Below are positions 1 through 8,622 of a DNA stretch of 64,000 nt, in pieces (position 1 is the first letter of the stretch; every line of letters begins with the position of its first letter). This stretch comes from JAOPZW01 sp963835295 (GTDB lineage Bacteria > Actinomycetota > Thermoleophilia > Solirubrobacterales > Solirubrobacteraceae). Below the pieces are notes generated by a model. The model saw only the letters and a program-made list of their open reading frames with translations, searched no databases and was not told the origin of the DNA. The position numbers and the translations under genes are program-made. The stretch is taken from NCBI GenBank assembly GCA_963835295.1, contig CAWIEX010000023.1, positions 124,001 through 188,000 of the forward strand, given 5' to 3'.

Positions 1-23
1 CGTCGTCGCCGTAAGGTCGGCCC

Positions 24-2333
24 ATGCCGAGTTGGGTGGTGGTCGGTGTGCTGGCGGCGCTCGCGGTCGTGCCGAGCCGCGCGATGGCGGCGGACTGCGC
101 CGACATCGGTGTGCCCGGGCAGTACGACGTCTTCGTGGGCGGCACGCTCACGGCCAACACCGGCGGGGCGACGATCCAGGGGCGCGTCGCGGCCGGCGGC
201 GACGCGCGGGTCCAGGGCATCACGCTCGGCACCAACCCGCCGCTCACGCCCGACACCAACCGGGCCGATCTCGTGGTGGGCCGCAACCTGACCGTCGAGG
301 GCGGCGGCGGTTCGGTTCCCTTTGGCCGGGTGACCTACGGCGGCACGCTCGCCGCGACGGGGACGCTGACGGCGCTGGGTGGCTTGCATCAGGCGCAGCC
401 GCCGTTCGACTTCGCCGCCGAGACCACGACCCTGAGCGAGCGCTCCGCGCAGTGGGCGGATCTCCCCGCCAACGGAACCATCGGCGGCCCGGGCTCCTAC
501 GACATCCGGTTCACGGGCACCAACCCGACCCGCAACGTCTTCGCGCTGACGAGCGTGGCGCTGCAGGGCTACGGGCAGATCACGATCAGCGTCCCGCCCG
601 GCTCGACGACGCTGATCAACGTGTCGGGATCGAGCTTCACGAGCGCGCTGTACAGGATGGTCCTCGTCGGGGCGACGCCCGAGACGGTCCTGTGGAACTT
701 CCCCCTCGCGACCTCGGTGCAGCAGGCCAGCGGCCTCGAGTGGCAGGGGACGCTGCTGGCGCCCAACGCCGCCGCGAGCCTCTCCAACGGCCAGCTTCAC
801 GGCCAGCTCCTCGCGGCCAGCGCCGCCATCGGCAGCGAGGGCGTCTTCCACCATCCCTTCACCGGCTGCCTGCCTGCGGCGCCGACGAGGGACCTGTCGC
901 TGGCGTCGCTGTGCACCGACCCGGTGACCAACCATCACGCCATGCGCCTGCGCAACACCGGCGACACCTCCCACGCCGTGACTTGGACCGACGCCGACAG
1001 CGCCCAGACCGGGTCGTTCACGGCGCGTGCCGGAACAGACACCTTCTTCGACGTGCTCGACGGCGACCGCGTCCACCACATCGTCGCCACGTCGGGCTCC
1101 ACGACGCTGAATGAGACGACGACCACGCGCCCCTGCGCCGGCACCATCACGGTGCGCAAGCTCGTCACCGGCCCGGGTGCGGCGCCACCGGGACCGTGGC
1201 GCATCCACGTCGACGGCGACAACGGCTTCAGCGCCACGCGGGACCTCGTCGACGGGGCGCAGTCGGCGGTCGCGGTGCCGGGCGGCTATCAGGCGGGATC
1301 GGTCCGGATCGGGCAGCTCGCGGGCGGCGTCCGGTACGCAATCTCCGAGCCGGACACCCTGGGCGCCATCGCGTCGGTCGACCAGAGCCCGGTGACGATC
1401 ATCGACGGCCAGAGCGAGATCGTCACGGTCGGCAACGACTTCCCGACCGCGCCCGAGCCGCCGGTCCCGCCTGAGCCGCCGGTGACGCCGCCGCCGCAGC
1501 CGGTGCTCCCGCCCGGGACGACCGGACCGCTCCCCGGGCCCGACCTCGTCCTCGCCGCGTCCGTGCTCGGCGGCGCCGACGTCGCGGTGAGCGAGACCAT
1601 CTCGCCCCGCGTCAGCGCGGTCGGCGATGTGGTGTCGGTCACCGTCCGCGTGCGCAACTACGGGCCGCTGCCGGCCGTCGGGCCGGTCGCGCGCGAGATC
1701 CCTCAGGTCGATCCGCGCCGTCCCAACCAGGTGGCGAGGATCCTCGGCGTCAGGGCCAGGCTCAGGGTGGCCGGGTGCACGAGCATCCGGCCGGTGAGGT
1801 GCGGCGGGGCCACACTGCCCGCCGGAGCCGAGGTGGTCATCCGGGTCCGGGCGCGGCTGCTCCTGCCCGGGATCTTCAAGAGCGTGGTCGTCGCCACCTC
1901 GCGCACGCCCGACCCGAACACCACCAACAACCTCTCGGTCAACGGCCTCGTGGTCAGGCGTCCGGCCGACATCGCGGTGGGCGTGGACGCGCCGCCTGCG
2001 GCCCGCGTCGGCGTGCCCGTCTCCTACCGCATCGTCGCGCGCGGGACCGGGCGCGACGGCGCCCACTCGGTCCGCTTCTGCCACCGGCCGCCCGCAGGCC
2101 TGCTCATGACCTCGGCCCCGGGCACGTTCCGCTACCGCGGGCGCGTGTGCCGCGACGTGAGCCGCCTGGCCCGCGGCCGGCGGGCCGGCTTCACGGTCAA
2201 CGCGATCCCGGCCTCGAGCGCCGGCCGGCGCAGCCTGCTGCTGCGCGCCACGGCTACGGCCCCGGACGCGCGGCCGGCGGCCGGGTCGGATCGCCTCGCC
2301 ATCGCGGCGCAGAGCTTCGTCGGGACCGGCTAG
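24..2333 (+). CDS. Secreted choice-of-anchor A / DUF11 repeat surface protein
   Basis: 769 residues. The ATG at 24 is the first start after an in-frame stop at 12-14. A signal peptide (about 1-22, ending SRAMA) precedes ADCADIGVPGQYDVFVGG, the opening of a choice-of-anchor A domain (about 25-280). A DUF5979-like beta domain follows (about 375-460, starting TITVRKLVTGPG), then a Pro-rich linker (about 465-510) and a DUF11/CARDB-like beta-sandwich (about 530-640, with TPDPNTTNNLS) plus a second Ig-like unit to the end. Such proteins are exported adhesive or matrix proteins. No LPXTG sorting signal or C-terminal membrane segment is seen, so anchoring is unclear. It overlaps the convergent gene by 4 nt. 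Confidence 0.8.
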   Translation: MPSWVVVGVLAALAVVPSRAMAADCADIGVPGQYDVFVGGTLTANTGGATIQGRVAAGGDARVQGITLGTNPPLTPDTNRADLVVGRNLTVEGGGGSVPFGRVTYGGTLAATGTLTALGGLHQAQPPFDFAAETTTLSERSAQWADLPANGTIGGPGSYDIRFTGTNPTRNVFALTSVALQGYGQITISVPPGSTTLINVSGSSFTSALYRMVLVGATPETVLWNFPLATSVQQASGLEWQGTLLAPNAAASLSNGQLHGQLLAASAAIGSEGVFHHPFTGCLPAAPTRDLSLASLCTDPVTNHHAMRLRNTGDTSHAVTWTDADSAQTGSFTARAGTDTFFDVLDGDRVHHIVATSGSTTLNETTTTRPCAGTITVRKLVTGPGAAPPGPWRIHVDGDNGFSATRDLVDGAQSAVAVPGGYQAGSVRIGQLAGGVRYAISEPDTLGAIASVDQSPVTIIDGQSEIVTVGNDFPTAPEPPVPPEPPVTPPPQPVLPPGTTGPLPGPDLVLAASVLGGADVAVSETISPRVSAVGDVVSVTVRVRNYGPLPAVGPVAREIPQVDPRRPNQVARILGVRARLRVAGCTSIRPVRCGGATLPAGAEVVIRVRARLLLPGIFKSVVVATSRTPDPNTTNNLSVNGLVVRRPADIAVGVDAPPAARVGVPVSYRIVARGTGRDGAHSVRFCHRPPAGLLMTSAPGTFRYRGRVCRDVSRLARGRRAGFTVNAIPASSAGRRSLLLRATATAPDARPAAGSDRLAIAAQSFVGTG

Positions 2334-2545
2334 GTCCACGGCCCGAGGCCGGGGTCGCGCTCGACGGCCTCCGCGCGCGCCGCCCGCACCCAGCCGCTGA
2401 CGGGCGCCGGCGCGGGGGCGGCGGTGGGCGCCGTCTCGCGCATGAAGCGTTCGAGCGCGGCCACGACGGCGGCCGCCTCCTCGGGCGAGGCCGCCGGGGC
2501 GATGATCCGCAGCTGAGGGCGGCGGTTGGGCATCGCGGGCATCAT
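2330..2545 (-). CDS. accE: Acyl-CoA carboxylase epsilon subunit (AccE-like)
   Basis: 71 residues with the layout of actinobacterial acyl-CoA carboxylase epsilon subunits: an N-terminal LRIIAPAASPEEAAAVVAAL block, an Ala/Pro linker, and a C-terminal SGWVRAARAE ... DPGLGPWT tail. The subunit stabilises biotin-dependent acetyl/propionyl-CoA carboxylase complexes. It usually sits beside its carboxyltransferase gene. Here the only carboxyltransferase in the window is at 13065-14633. Start is uncertain: ATGs at 2545, 2542 and 2533 are in frame and none has a clear ribosome-binding site; 2533 gives MPNRRPQLRI. Only 8 nt separate it from the divergent gene at 2554. Confidence 0.7.
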   Translation of the reverse strand: MMPAMPNRRPQLRIIAPAASPEEAAAVVAALERFMRETAPTAAPAPAPVSGWVRAARAEAVERDPGLGPWT

Positions 2546-2553
2546 GGCACCCC

Positions 2554-3501
2554 GTGAGCGCCATCCCGGTCCTGTCCCACGACGCCGTCCTGGCGGCCGT
2601 GTCGCCCGAGGAGGCCATCGCGCGCACGCGCGACGCCTTCGTGCGCCACCACGCGCGCGAGTGGTCGATGCCGCCGAAGGTCTACCTCGACAGCCCCGGC
2701 TACGGCGACTTCCGCGCCATGCCCGCGCGCGGGAACGGCCTGGCGATGCTCAAGTGGATCTCGTCCTTTCCCGGCAACCCCGAGCACGGCCTGCCGACGG
2801 TGATGGGCGTGGTGGTGCTCAGCGACGCCGCCACGAGCGCGCCGGTCGCGCTGCTCGACGCGCGCTCGGTCACGGCGCTGCGCACCGGCGCCGTGGCGGC
2901 GGTGGCCTCGCGCGCGCTCGCGCGCGACGATGCGAAGACGGCCGGGATCGTCGGCTGCGGGCTGCACGGCGCGTGGGCCGCGCGCTGCCTGGCCGCCGCC
3001 GGCTACGGGCCGGGCGTGTGCAGCGATCCGCGCGCCGACGTCGCGCAGGCCCTCGCCGACGAGCTCGGTTGGGAGGCGGGCGACCGCGCCGCCGCGCTGG
3101 CCTGCGACGTCGTTTGCTGCGTGACGCCCGGCGCCGAGCCGGTGGTCGACGTCGGCGACCTGCGCCCTGGCCTTCACCTCAACATGCTCGGCGCCGACGG
3201 CCCGGGCAAGGCCGAGGCGACCGTCGCGGCGGTCATCGCCTGCTCGCTCTTCTGCGACGAGTGGGCGCAGGCCAGCCATGGCGGCGAGCTCACGGCGGCG
3301 GTCGACCAGGGCCTCGTCACGCGCGACCTGGTCACCGACCTGGGCGCGGTGCTGGCCGACGAGGCCGCGGGACGCCCGCACGCCGGCGCGGTGACCCTCT
3401 TCGACTCGACCGGCCTGGCCATCCAGGACCTCGCCATCGCCGGCGCGGCGTACCACGCCTGGCGCGCGGGGGACGTGGAGGCGGCCACCGTCGAGTTGTG
3501 A
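2554..3501 (+). CDS. Ornithine cyclodeaminase / mu-crystallin family oxidoreductase
   Basis: 315 residues, usual family length. The GTG start gives MSAIPVLSHDAVLAAVSPEEA. The N-terminal substrate-binding half has the family pattern FRAMPAR ... LAMLKWISSFPGN ... GLPTVMGVVVLSD and LLDARSVTALRTGAVAAVAS. The Rossmann part shows the NAD(P)-binding glycines in AGIVGCGLHGAWAARCL (about residue 130). Members include ornithine cyclodeaminase, alanine dehydrogenase and ketimine reductases; the substrate cannot be assigned from sequence. It lies 116 nt upstream of a thiamine-precursor-type ABC importer, same strand, which may hint at a shared role. Confidence 0.85.
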   Translation: MSAIPVLSHDAVLAAVSPEEAIARTRDAFVRHHAREWSMPPKVYLDSPGYGDFRAMPARGNGLAMLKWISSFPGNPEHGLPTVMGVVVLSDAATSAPVALLDARSVTALRTGAVAAVASRALARDDAKTAGIVGCGLHGAWAARCLAAAGYGPGVCSDPRADVAQALADELGWEAGDRAAALACDVVCCVTPGAEPVVDVGDLRPGLHLNMLGADGPGKAEATVAAVIACSLFCDEWAQASHGGELTAAVDQGLVTRDLVTDLGAVLADEAAGRPHAGAVTLFDSTGLAIQDLAIAGAAYHAWRAGDVEAATVEL

Positions 3502-3524
3502 TCGCGGTCGAGTCGATCTGGACC

Positions 3525-3540
3525 GCCGTCACAAGACGGC
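3525..3540 (+). promoter_or_regulatory. Hairpin in the leader before the ABC importer
   Basis: Perfect 6-bp stem GCCGTC / GACGGC with ACAA loop, 20 nt after the cyclodeaminase stop. No T-run follows, so it is not a classical intrinsic terminator. A second possible stem pairs GGTCC (about 3570) with GGACC (about 3592). I searched the leader for TPP riboswitch motifs (CTGAGA, ACCTGATCTGG) and did not find them. Confidence 0.35.
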
Positions 3541-3600
3541 CCTCTTGCCCCGGGGGGCCACTCGTGATTGGGTCCTGCACCGTAAGGAGAGGGACCTCGC

Positions 3601-3621
3601 TTGACCGCCGGTAGGACGTGA
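3601..3621 (+). other. Possible 6-residue leader ORF coupled to the permease start
   Basis: TTG at 3601 opens a six-codon frame (MTAGRT, stop TGA 3619-3621). The strong Shine-Dalgarno-like AAGGAG at 3584-3589 lies 11 nt upstream of it. The stop overlaps the GTG start of the permease (3618-3620), the same GTGA arrangement used at the other gene junctions of this operon. The permease's own start has only a weak GG-rich upstream stretch. Translational coupling is an inference. Confidence 0.3.
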
Positions 3622-4501
3622 CTCGCCCCCGCCGGGCCATGCAGCTGCGCCGAGCCGCGATGCTGGTGCTCGCGCTCTTGCTGCTCGCGGCGCTCTGGGA
3701 GCTCTACAAGCTCGTGATCCCCGCCGACGGGGTCCGGGTCGGCGATGCGCTGATCCTGCCGCGCAGCGACGACACGTCGATGCCGCACCTGTCGCAGATC
3801 TTCGGCGCCTTCGGCAAGCAGGAGGTCGCGGGAGCGAGCGGGACCGTGCTGTCGTCCGTGCTGTCGGCGCTGTGGTACTCGCTGCGCCTGGCGGGCGCGG
3901 GCTTCGTCGTCGGCGTCGTGGTCGGCTTCCTGCTGGCGCTGGCCATGCAGCGCGTGCGCATCGTCGAGCGCGCGCTGCTGCCCTACGTCGTGCTCAGCCA
4001 GACCGTGCCGCTCATCGCGCTGGCGCCGCTGGTCTACGGCTGGAGCGGGAACCTCACGCTCTTCGGCCTGGACTGGAAGCCGTGGATGTCGGTCTCGGTC
4101 ATCTCGGCCTACCTGGCCTTCTTCCCGGTCGCCGTCGGCGCGCTGCGTGGCCTGTCCTCGCCGCCGCCGGTGCAGACCGAGCTGCTGCGCTGCTACGCGG
4201 CCTCGTGGTGGCAGACCCTCATCCGCCTGCGCCTGCCCGCCTCGGTCCCGTACCTCATCCCGGCGCTCAAGCTGGCCGCGGCCGCGGCCGTCGTGGGCGC
4301 GATCGTGGCCGAGATCTCGATCGGCCTGCCGGGCGGCATCGGGCGCCTGATCATCACCTACGCCCAGCAGGCGACGGGGGACCCGTCGCGGGTCTACGCG
4401 CCGATACTCGGCGCCGCGGTCATGGGCCTCGTGGCGGTCGGCGGCATCTCGCTGCTCGACGTCGCGCTGCGCCGCTACCACACCCATCAGGAGGGGACGT
4501 G

Positions 4502-4505
<4 letters not shown>
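3618..4505 (+). CDS. ABC importer permease, NitT/TauT/ThiX type (first)
   Basis: 295 residues with an N-terminal membrane anchor and about six hydrophobic segments. The binding-protein-dependent transport domain shows the cytoplasmic coupling-loop pattern TELLRCYAASWWQTLIRLRLPAS (EAA-type loop, about residues 188-210). It belongs with the ATPase, second permease and lipoprotein that follow: four genes joined by 4-nt GTGA overlaps. The binding protein is ThiY/NMT1-like, so the cargo is likely a thiamine pyrimidine precursor or similar heterocycle; riboflavin or another small substrate is possible. Confidence 0.88.
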
Positions 4506-5289
<784 letters not shown>

Positions 5290-5293
<4 letters not shown>

Positions 5294-6084
5294 GGACGCA
5301 GGCCGTCTGGGCGGGGCGCATCTTCAAGGGCGTGTGGCCGCCGATCATCTTCGGCGTCGGCTTCCTGGCGCTGTGGCAGTGGTTCGTCGAGGTCCGCGAC
5401 ATCAAGCCCTTCGTGCTGCCCAAGCCCAGCGCGATCTTCGAGCAGCTGCGCCTGCAGCACGACACGATCCTCACCGCGGCGCGCATCACCGGCGAGAACG
5501 CGCTGGTGGGCCTGGCCGTGGGCCTGGTGGTGGGAGTCGTGGCCGCCCTGCTGGCCTCGCGCGTGCGGGCGGTCGACGAGATGCTCACGCCGCTGGCCGC
5601 GGGGATGGCGGCGATCCCGATCGTGGCGCTGACGCCGATCTTCAACACCATGTTCGCCTCGACGTCGAGCACGCCGCGGCGGCTGGTGGTGGCGATCTAC
5701 GTCTTCTTCCCGATCTTCGTCAACACGCTGCGCGGGCTGCGACAGATCGACCCGGTGCACGCGGAGCTGATGCGCAGCTACGCGGCGTCGCCCTGGACCA
5801 CGACGAAGGTCGTGCGCCTGCCCGGGGCGCTGCCCTTCTTCTTCACCGGGCTGAAGATCGCCTCGTCGGGGGCGGTCATCGCCGCGATCGTCTCGGAGTA
5901 CTTCGGCGGGCTGCAGAAGGGGCTGGGGCCGGCCATCACCTCGGCCGCGGCGGCGTCGGCCTACCCGCGGGCCTGGGCGATCGTGACGGCCGCGATCGGG
6001 CTCGGGCTCGTCTTCTACGTCGCGGCGGTGCTCGCCGAGCGCCTGGCGATGCCCTGGCAACGACCACAAGGAGAACTCTCGTGA
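5290..6084 (+). CDS. ABC importer permease, NitT/TauT/ThiX type (second)
   Basis: 264 residues from GTG 5290, overlapping the ATPase stop (GTGA). Transmembrane protein with coupling-loop pattern AELMRSYAASPWTTTKVVRLPGA (about residues 157-179) and the conserved SSGAVIAAIVSEYFGG stretch near the C-terminus. Its presence beside the first permease implies a heterodimeric membrane part, whereas many ThiX/SsuC systems use one permease twice. Membrane-located; partner of the ATPase at 4502 and binding protein at 6081. Confidence 0.9.
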
Positions 6085-7244
6085 GCAGGTTCCTACCTCG
6101 AGCCGCCTGGGCGGCCGCGCTGGCCTCGTGCGTGCTGGCGATGGCGGCCTGCGGGGGCAGCGACAGCTCGTCGTCGAGCACCTCGACCGCCGCCGGCGGC
6201 TCCAAGCAGCTGACCAAGGTCAAGCTGCAGCTGCAGTGGTTCACCCAGGCGCAGTTCGCCGGCTACTTCGCCGCGCTGCAGCAGGGCTTCTACAAGGACG
6301 CCGGGCTCGACGTCCAGATCCTCGAGGGCGGCACCGACATCGTGCCCCAGACCCAGCTGGCTCAGGGGCGCGCCGACTACGCGATCGCGTGGGTGCCCAA
6401 GGCGCTGCAGTCGCGCGAGCAGGGCGCGGGCATCACCGACGTCGGCCAGGTCTTTCAGCGCTCGGGGACGCTGCAGGTCTCCTTCAAGAACGAGAACATC
6501 ACCACCGCCGCGAACCTCAAGGGCAAGAAGGTCGGCAACTGGGGCTTCGGCAACGAGTTCGAGCTCTTCGCGGGCATGACCAAGGCCGGCCTGAACCCCG
6601 GCAAGGACGTCACCCTCGCCCAGCAGCAATTCGACATGCAGGCGCTGCTGAAGGGCGACATCGACGCCGCCCAGGCCATGATCTACAACGAGTACGCCCA
6701 GGTCCTCGAGGCCAAGAACCCGAAGACCGGCAAGCTGTACACCCCTGAGGACTTCAACCGGATCGACTGGAACTCCGAGGGCACGGCGATGCTCCAGGAC
6801 GCGATCTGGGCCAACACCGACAAGCTCCAGAACGACAAGGCCTACCAGGACACGACGGTCAAGTTCCTGCAGGCGAGCTTCCAGGGCTGGATGTTCTGCC
6901 GCGACAACCCGGAGAAGTGCCGCGACATCGTCGTCGCCCGCGGCTCGAAGCTCGGCGCCAGCCACCAGCTGTGGCAGATGAACGAGATCAACAAGCTCAT
7001 CTGGCCCTCGCCGAACGGCATCGGCATCGTCGACAAGACCGCCTGGGACCAGACGGTGAAGATCGCCCAGCAGACCAAGAACCAGGACGGCGACACCGTC
7101 CTCACCAAGGCGCCCGAGGGCCTGGCCTACACCAACGACTACGCCCAGAAGGCGCTCGACGCGCTGAAGGCGTCCGGCGACGCCGACGTCAACGGCACGG
7201 ACTTCAAGCCGATCACCGTCAAGCTGAACGCGGGCGGCGCGTAG
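6081..7244 (+). CDS. ThiY/NMT1-like substrate-binding lipoprotein
   Basis: 387 residues from GTG 6081, with AAGGAGA at 6068-6074 upstream. Lipoprotein signal with lipobox LAMAAC, then a Ser-rich linker. The mature part opens with the NMT1/THI5-like signature LQWFTQAQFAGYFA followed by GFYKDAGLDVQILEGG, GRADYAIAWVPKAL and LKGKKVGNWGFG. This family binds thiamine pyrimidine precursors (ThiY) or riboflavin (RibY) outside the membrane and delivers them to the permeases; I cannot separate the two. Last gene of the importer operon, followed by a strong GC hairpin. Confidence 0.88.
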   Translation: MSRFLPRAAWAAALASCVLAMAACGGSDSSSSSTSTAAGGSKQLTKVKLQLQWFTQAQFAGYFAALQQGFYKDAGLDVQILEGGTDIVPQTQLAQGRADYAIAWVPKALQSREQGAGITDVGQVFQRSGTLQVSFKNENITTAANLKGKKVGNWGFGNEFELFAGMTKAGLNPGKDVTLAQQQFDMQALLKGDIDAAQAMIYNEYAQVLEAKNPKTGKLYTPEDFNRIDWNSEGTAMLQDAIWANTDKLQNDKAYQDTTVKFLQASFQGWMFCRDNPEKCRDIVVARGSKLGASHQLWQMNEINKLIWPSPNGIGIVDKTAWDQTVKIAQQTKNQDGDTVLTKAPEGLAYTNDYAQKALDALKASGDADVNGTDFKPITVKLNAGGA

Positions 7245-7253
7245 GCGCCGCCC
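7232..7253. terminator. Perfect 9-bp GC hairpin at the importer operon end
   Basis: GGGCGGCGC / GCGCCGCCC with a 4-nt loop (GTAG) that contains the stop codon of the binding protein. It lies between convergent genes. There is no T-tract on either strand, as is common in high-GC actinobacteria, so a bidirectional terminator or mRNA 3'-end stabiliser is inferred. Confidence 0.5.
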
Positions 7254-7255
7254 GG

Positions 7256-7549
7256 CTACATCCTGAGGTCGGCCGCGACCTCGTACATCTCGACCGAGGT
7301 GCGCTGTCCCATGCCGTCGCCGGGCGGGCTCATGGCGTTGAGCGTCTCGTCGCCCTTGCGCAGGTCCTCCTCGGTCTCGAAGAGGCTGATGGCCATCGAC
7401 CGGCCGCCGTCGGGATCGATGAGCAGCAGCAGCGCCTTGGCCGGCAGGCCCTCGGGAGGCCCCGAAGCGGCCTCCGCGTTGATGCCCTGCGCCGCCGCGC
7501 GGATCGTGTCCGCCTCGGCGCCTTCCCACCTCGCCACGCGCGCGTACAT
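7256..7549 (-). CDS. Small monooxygenase-like (ABM dimeric alpha/beta barrel) protein
   Basis: 97 residues from the ATG at 7549 (MYARVARWEGAEAD), chosen because AGGAG lies about 8 nt upstream; a longer frame to 7582 lacks this. One ferredoxin-like unit: an opening beta strand, a helix, the central PAKALLLLIDPDGGRSMAISLFETEEDLR stretch (quoted in part of the family pattern) and a final strand SVEMYEVAADLRM. Such proteins dimerise and bind hydrophobic ligands or act as small oxygenases. The specific function is unknown. Confidence 0.65.
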   Translation of the reverse strand: MYARVARWEGAEADTIRAAAQGINAEAASGPPEGLPAKALLLLIDPDGGRSMAISLFETEEDLRKGDETLNAMSPPGDGMGQRTSVEMYEVAADLRM

Positions 7550-7720
7550 TCGCGGGCTCCTCTCGTGTCGTTGGGCCGACACTACCCCGGTCTTCCGCTC
7601 CGCGCTGGGGGGCTTTTGCGGCGCTCACTGCCGCATCGAGGGAAGGGGAGTGGCGGCGGTCGACGCGCTTGGCGCTTCACCCGCGTCGGCGGTGCCCGGC
7701 CGGCGGGCGCGGGAGTTCCT

Positions 7721-7890
7721 GCGCACTTCGCGGGTGTTTCGCAACACGTTCCTCCACTAGCCGCAGGGGGTGGTCGCTCTTGCGCATCCATGGGGTGCAT
7801 TTGCGCGACCACCCCCTTCGGCCGGCGCGGACGTGTTGCGAAAGACGCACGCTTTGTGCACCAAGGCGCACACGCCCGAGGACGACGACG
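7721..7890. repeat. Nested-palindrome intergenic element, copy 1
   Basis: Fills most of the 437-nt gap 7550-7986. Outer perfect inverted repeat TTTCGCAACACGT (7737-7749) / ACGTGTTGCGAAA (7831-7843). Inner perfect inverted repeat GGGGGTGGTCGC (7766-7777) / GCGACCACCCCC (7805-7816). The right flank has a conserved mini-hairpin GTGCACCAAGGCGCAC (7857-7872) then GAGGACGACG. The left flank starts GCGCACTTCGCG (7721-7732). The same flanking blocks occur in the same order at 48263-48430 around a different centre. It could be a structured RNA, a REP/MITE-like mobile palindrome or a termination element; no coding frame is convincing. The rest of the gap (7550-7720, 7891-7986) shows nothing I can name. 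Confidence 0.6.
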
Positions 7891-7986
7891 CGCGCCCCAA
7901 CCGCTCCTCACCTCGCTTCCCCTCGATGATGCTGTAAGCGCGGCGCATCGCCGCAGGCGCGCCGCGGACGACCCGGCCTGAGCGCG

Positions 7987-8622
7987 CTACCGCCGCTCCA
8001 CCGCCACCCGCACCCCGACCGCCACGAGCGCCGCGCCCATGACGGCGTCCATCGCCCGGCGCAGGCGCGGGCGGCGCAGGAGGTCGCCCGCGCGCGCCAC
8101 CGCGACGCTGTAGGCGCACAGCCACGCGAAGGTCATCGCGCAGAAGACCAGGCCGAAGGCGAGCAGCGTCGCGAAGGCCGGGCCGTGGGCGGGCGCGAAC
8201 TGCGGCAGCAGCGTGGTGAAGAAGACCGCGATCTTGGGATTGCCGAGGTCGTTGATGAGCCCCTGGCGCAGCGCCGCCCCCGGGCGCAGGCGCCGCGCTC
8301 GCCCGCCGTCTGCGTCAGCGGCCCCATCGCTGCGGTCGCCGCGCCACGCGTGCAGCAACGTCTGAAGCCCGAGGAGCACGAGGTACGCCGCGCCGGCGAG
8401 CTTGACCGCGACGAAGGCCGGCTCGGAGGCGACGAGCAGCGCCGCGAGGCCCGCGCTCGCCGCGGCCGTCCACACCGCCAGCCCGAGCGCCACGCCCGCG
8501 GCCGTCGCCACCCCGGCGCGCCGCCCGCCGAGCAGCGCGTTGCGCACCGTGAGCGCGGTGTCGGGACCCGGCGTGACGATCACGAGGGCCGCGACGCCGA
8601 CGAAGGCCCACAGCGCGCCCAC
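7987..8622 (-). CDS. LysE/RhtB family amino-acid exporter
   Basis: 211 residues, GTG start at 8622 directly abutting the stop of the upstream PhoD gene. Hydrophobic throughout, with the family N-terminus VIVTPGPDTALTVRNALLGG and the mid-protein LINDLGNPKIAVFFTTLLPQF signature. Members export amino acids or related small molecules by proton antiport in the inner membrane; the substrate here is unknown. Length is typical. Co-transcription with the phosphatase is likely given zero spacing. Confidence 0.9.
   Translation of the reverse strand: MGALWAFVGVAALVIVTPGPDTALTVRNALLGGRRAGVATAAGVALGLAVWTAAASAGLAALLVASEPAFVAVKLAGAAYLVLLGLQTLLHAWRGDRSDGAADADGGRARRLRPGAALRQGLINDLGNPKIAVFFTTLLPQFAPAHGPAFATLLAFGLVFCAMTFAWLCAYSVAVARAGDLLRRPRLRRAMDAVMGAALVAVGVRVAVERR

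Noticed and set aside
2526..3614. Alternative 362-codon frame over the ornithine cyclodeaminase gene
   Set aside because: Its product is Arg-rich shadow sequence; the 2554 frame carries the Rossmann and family motifs.
3502..3617. TPP riboswitch before the ThiY-like importer
   Set aside because: The conserved CTGAGA and ACCTGATCTGG-type blocks are missing in the 116-nt leader.
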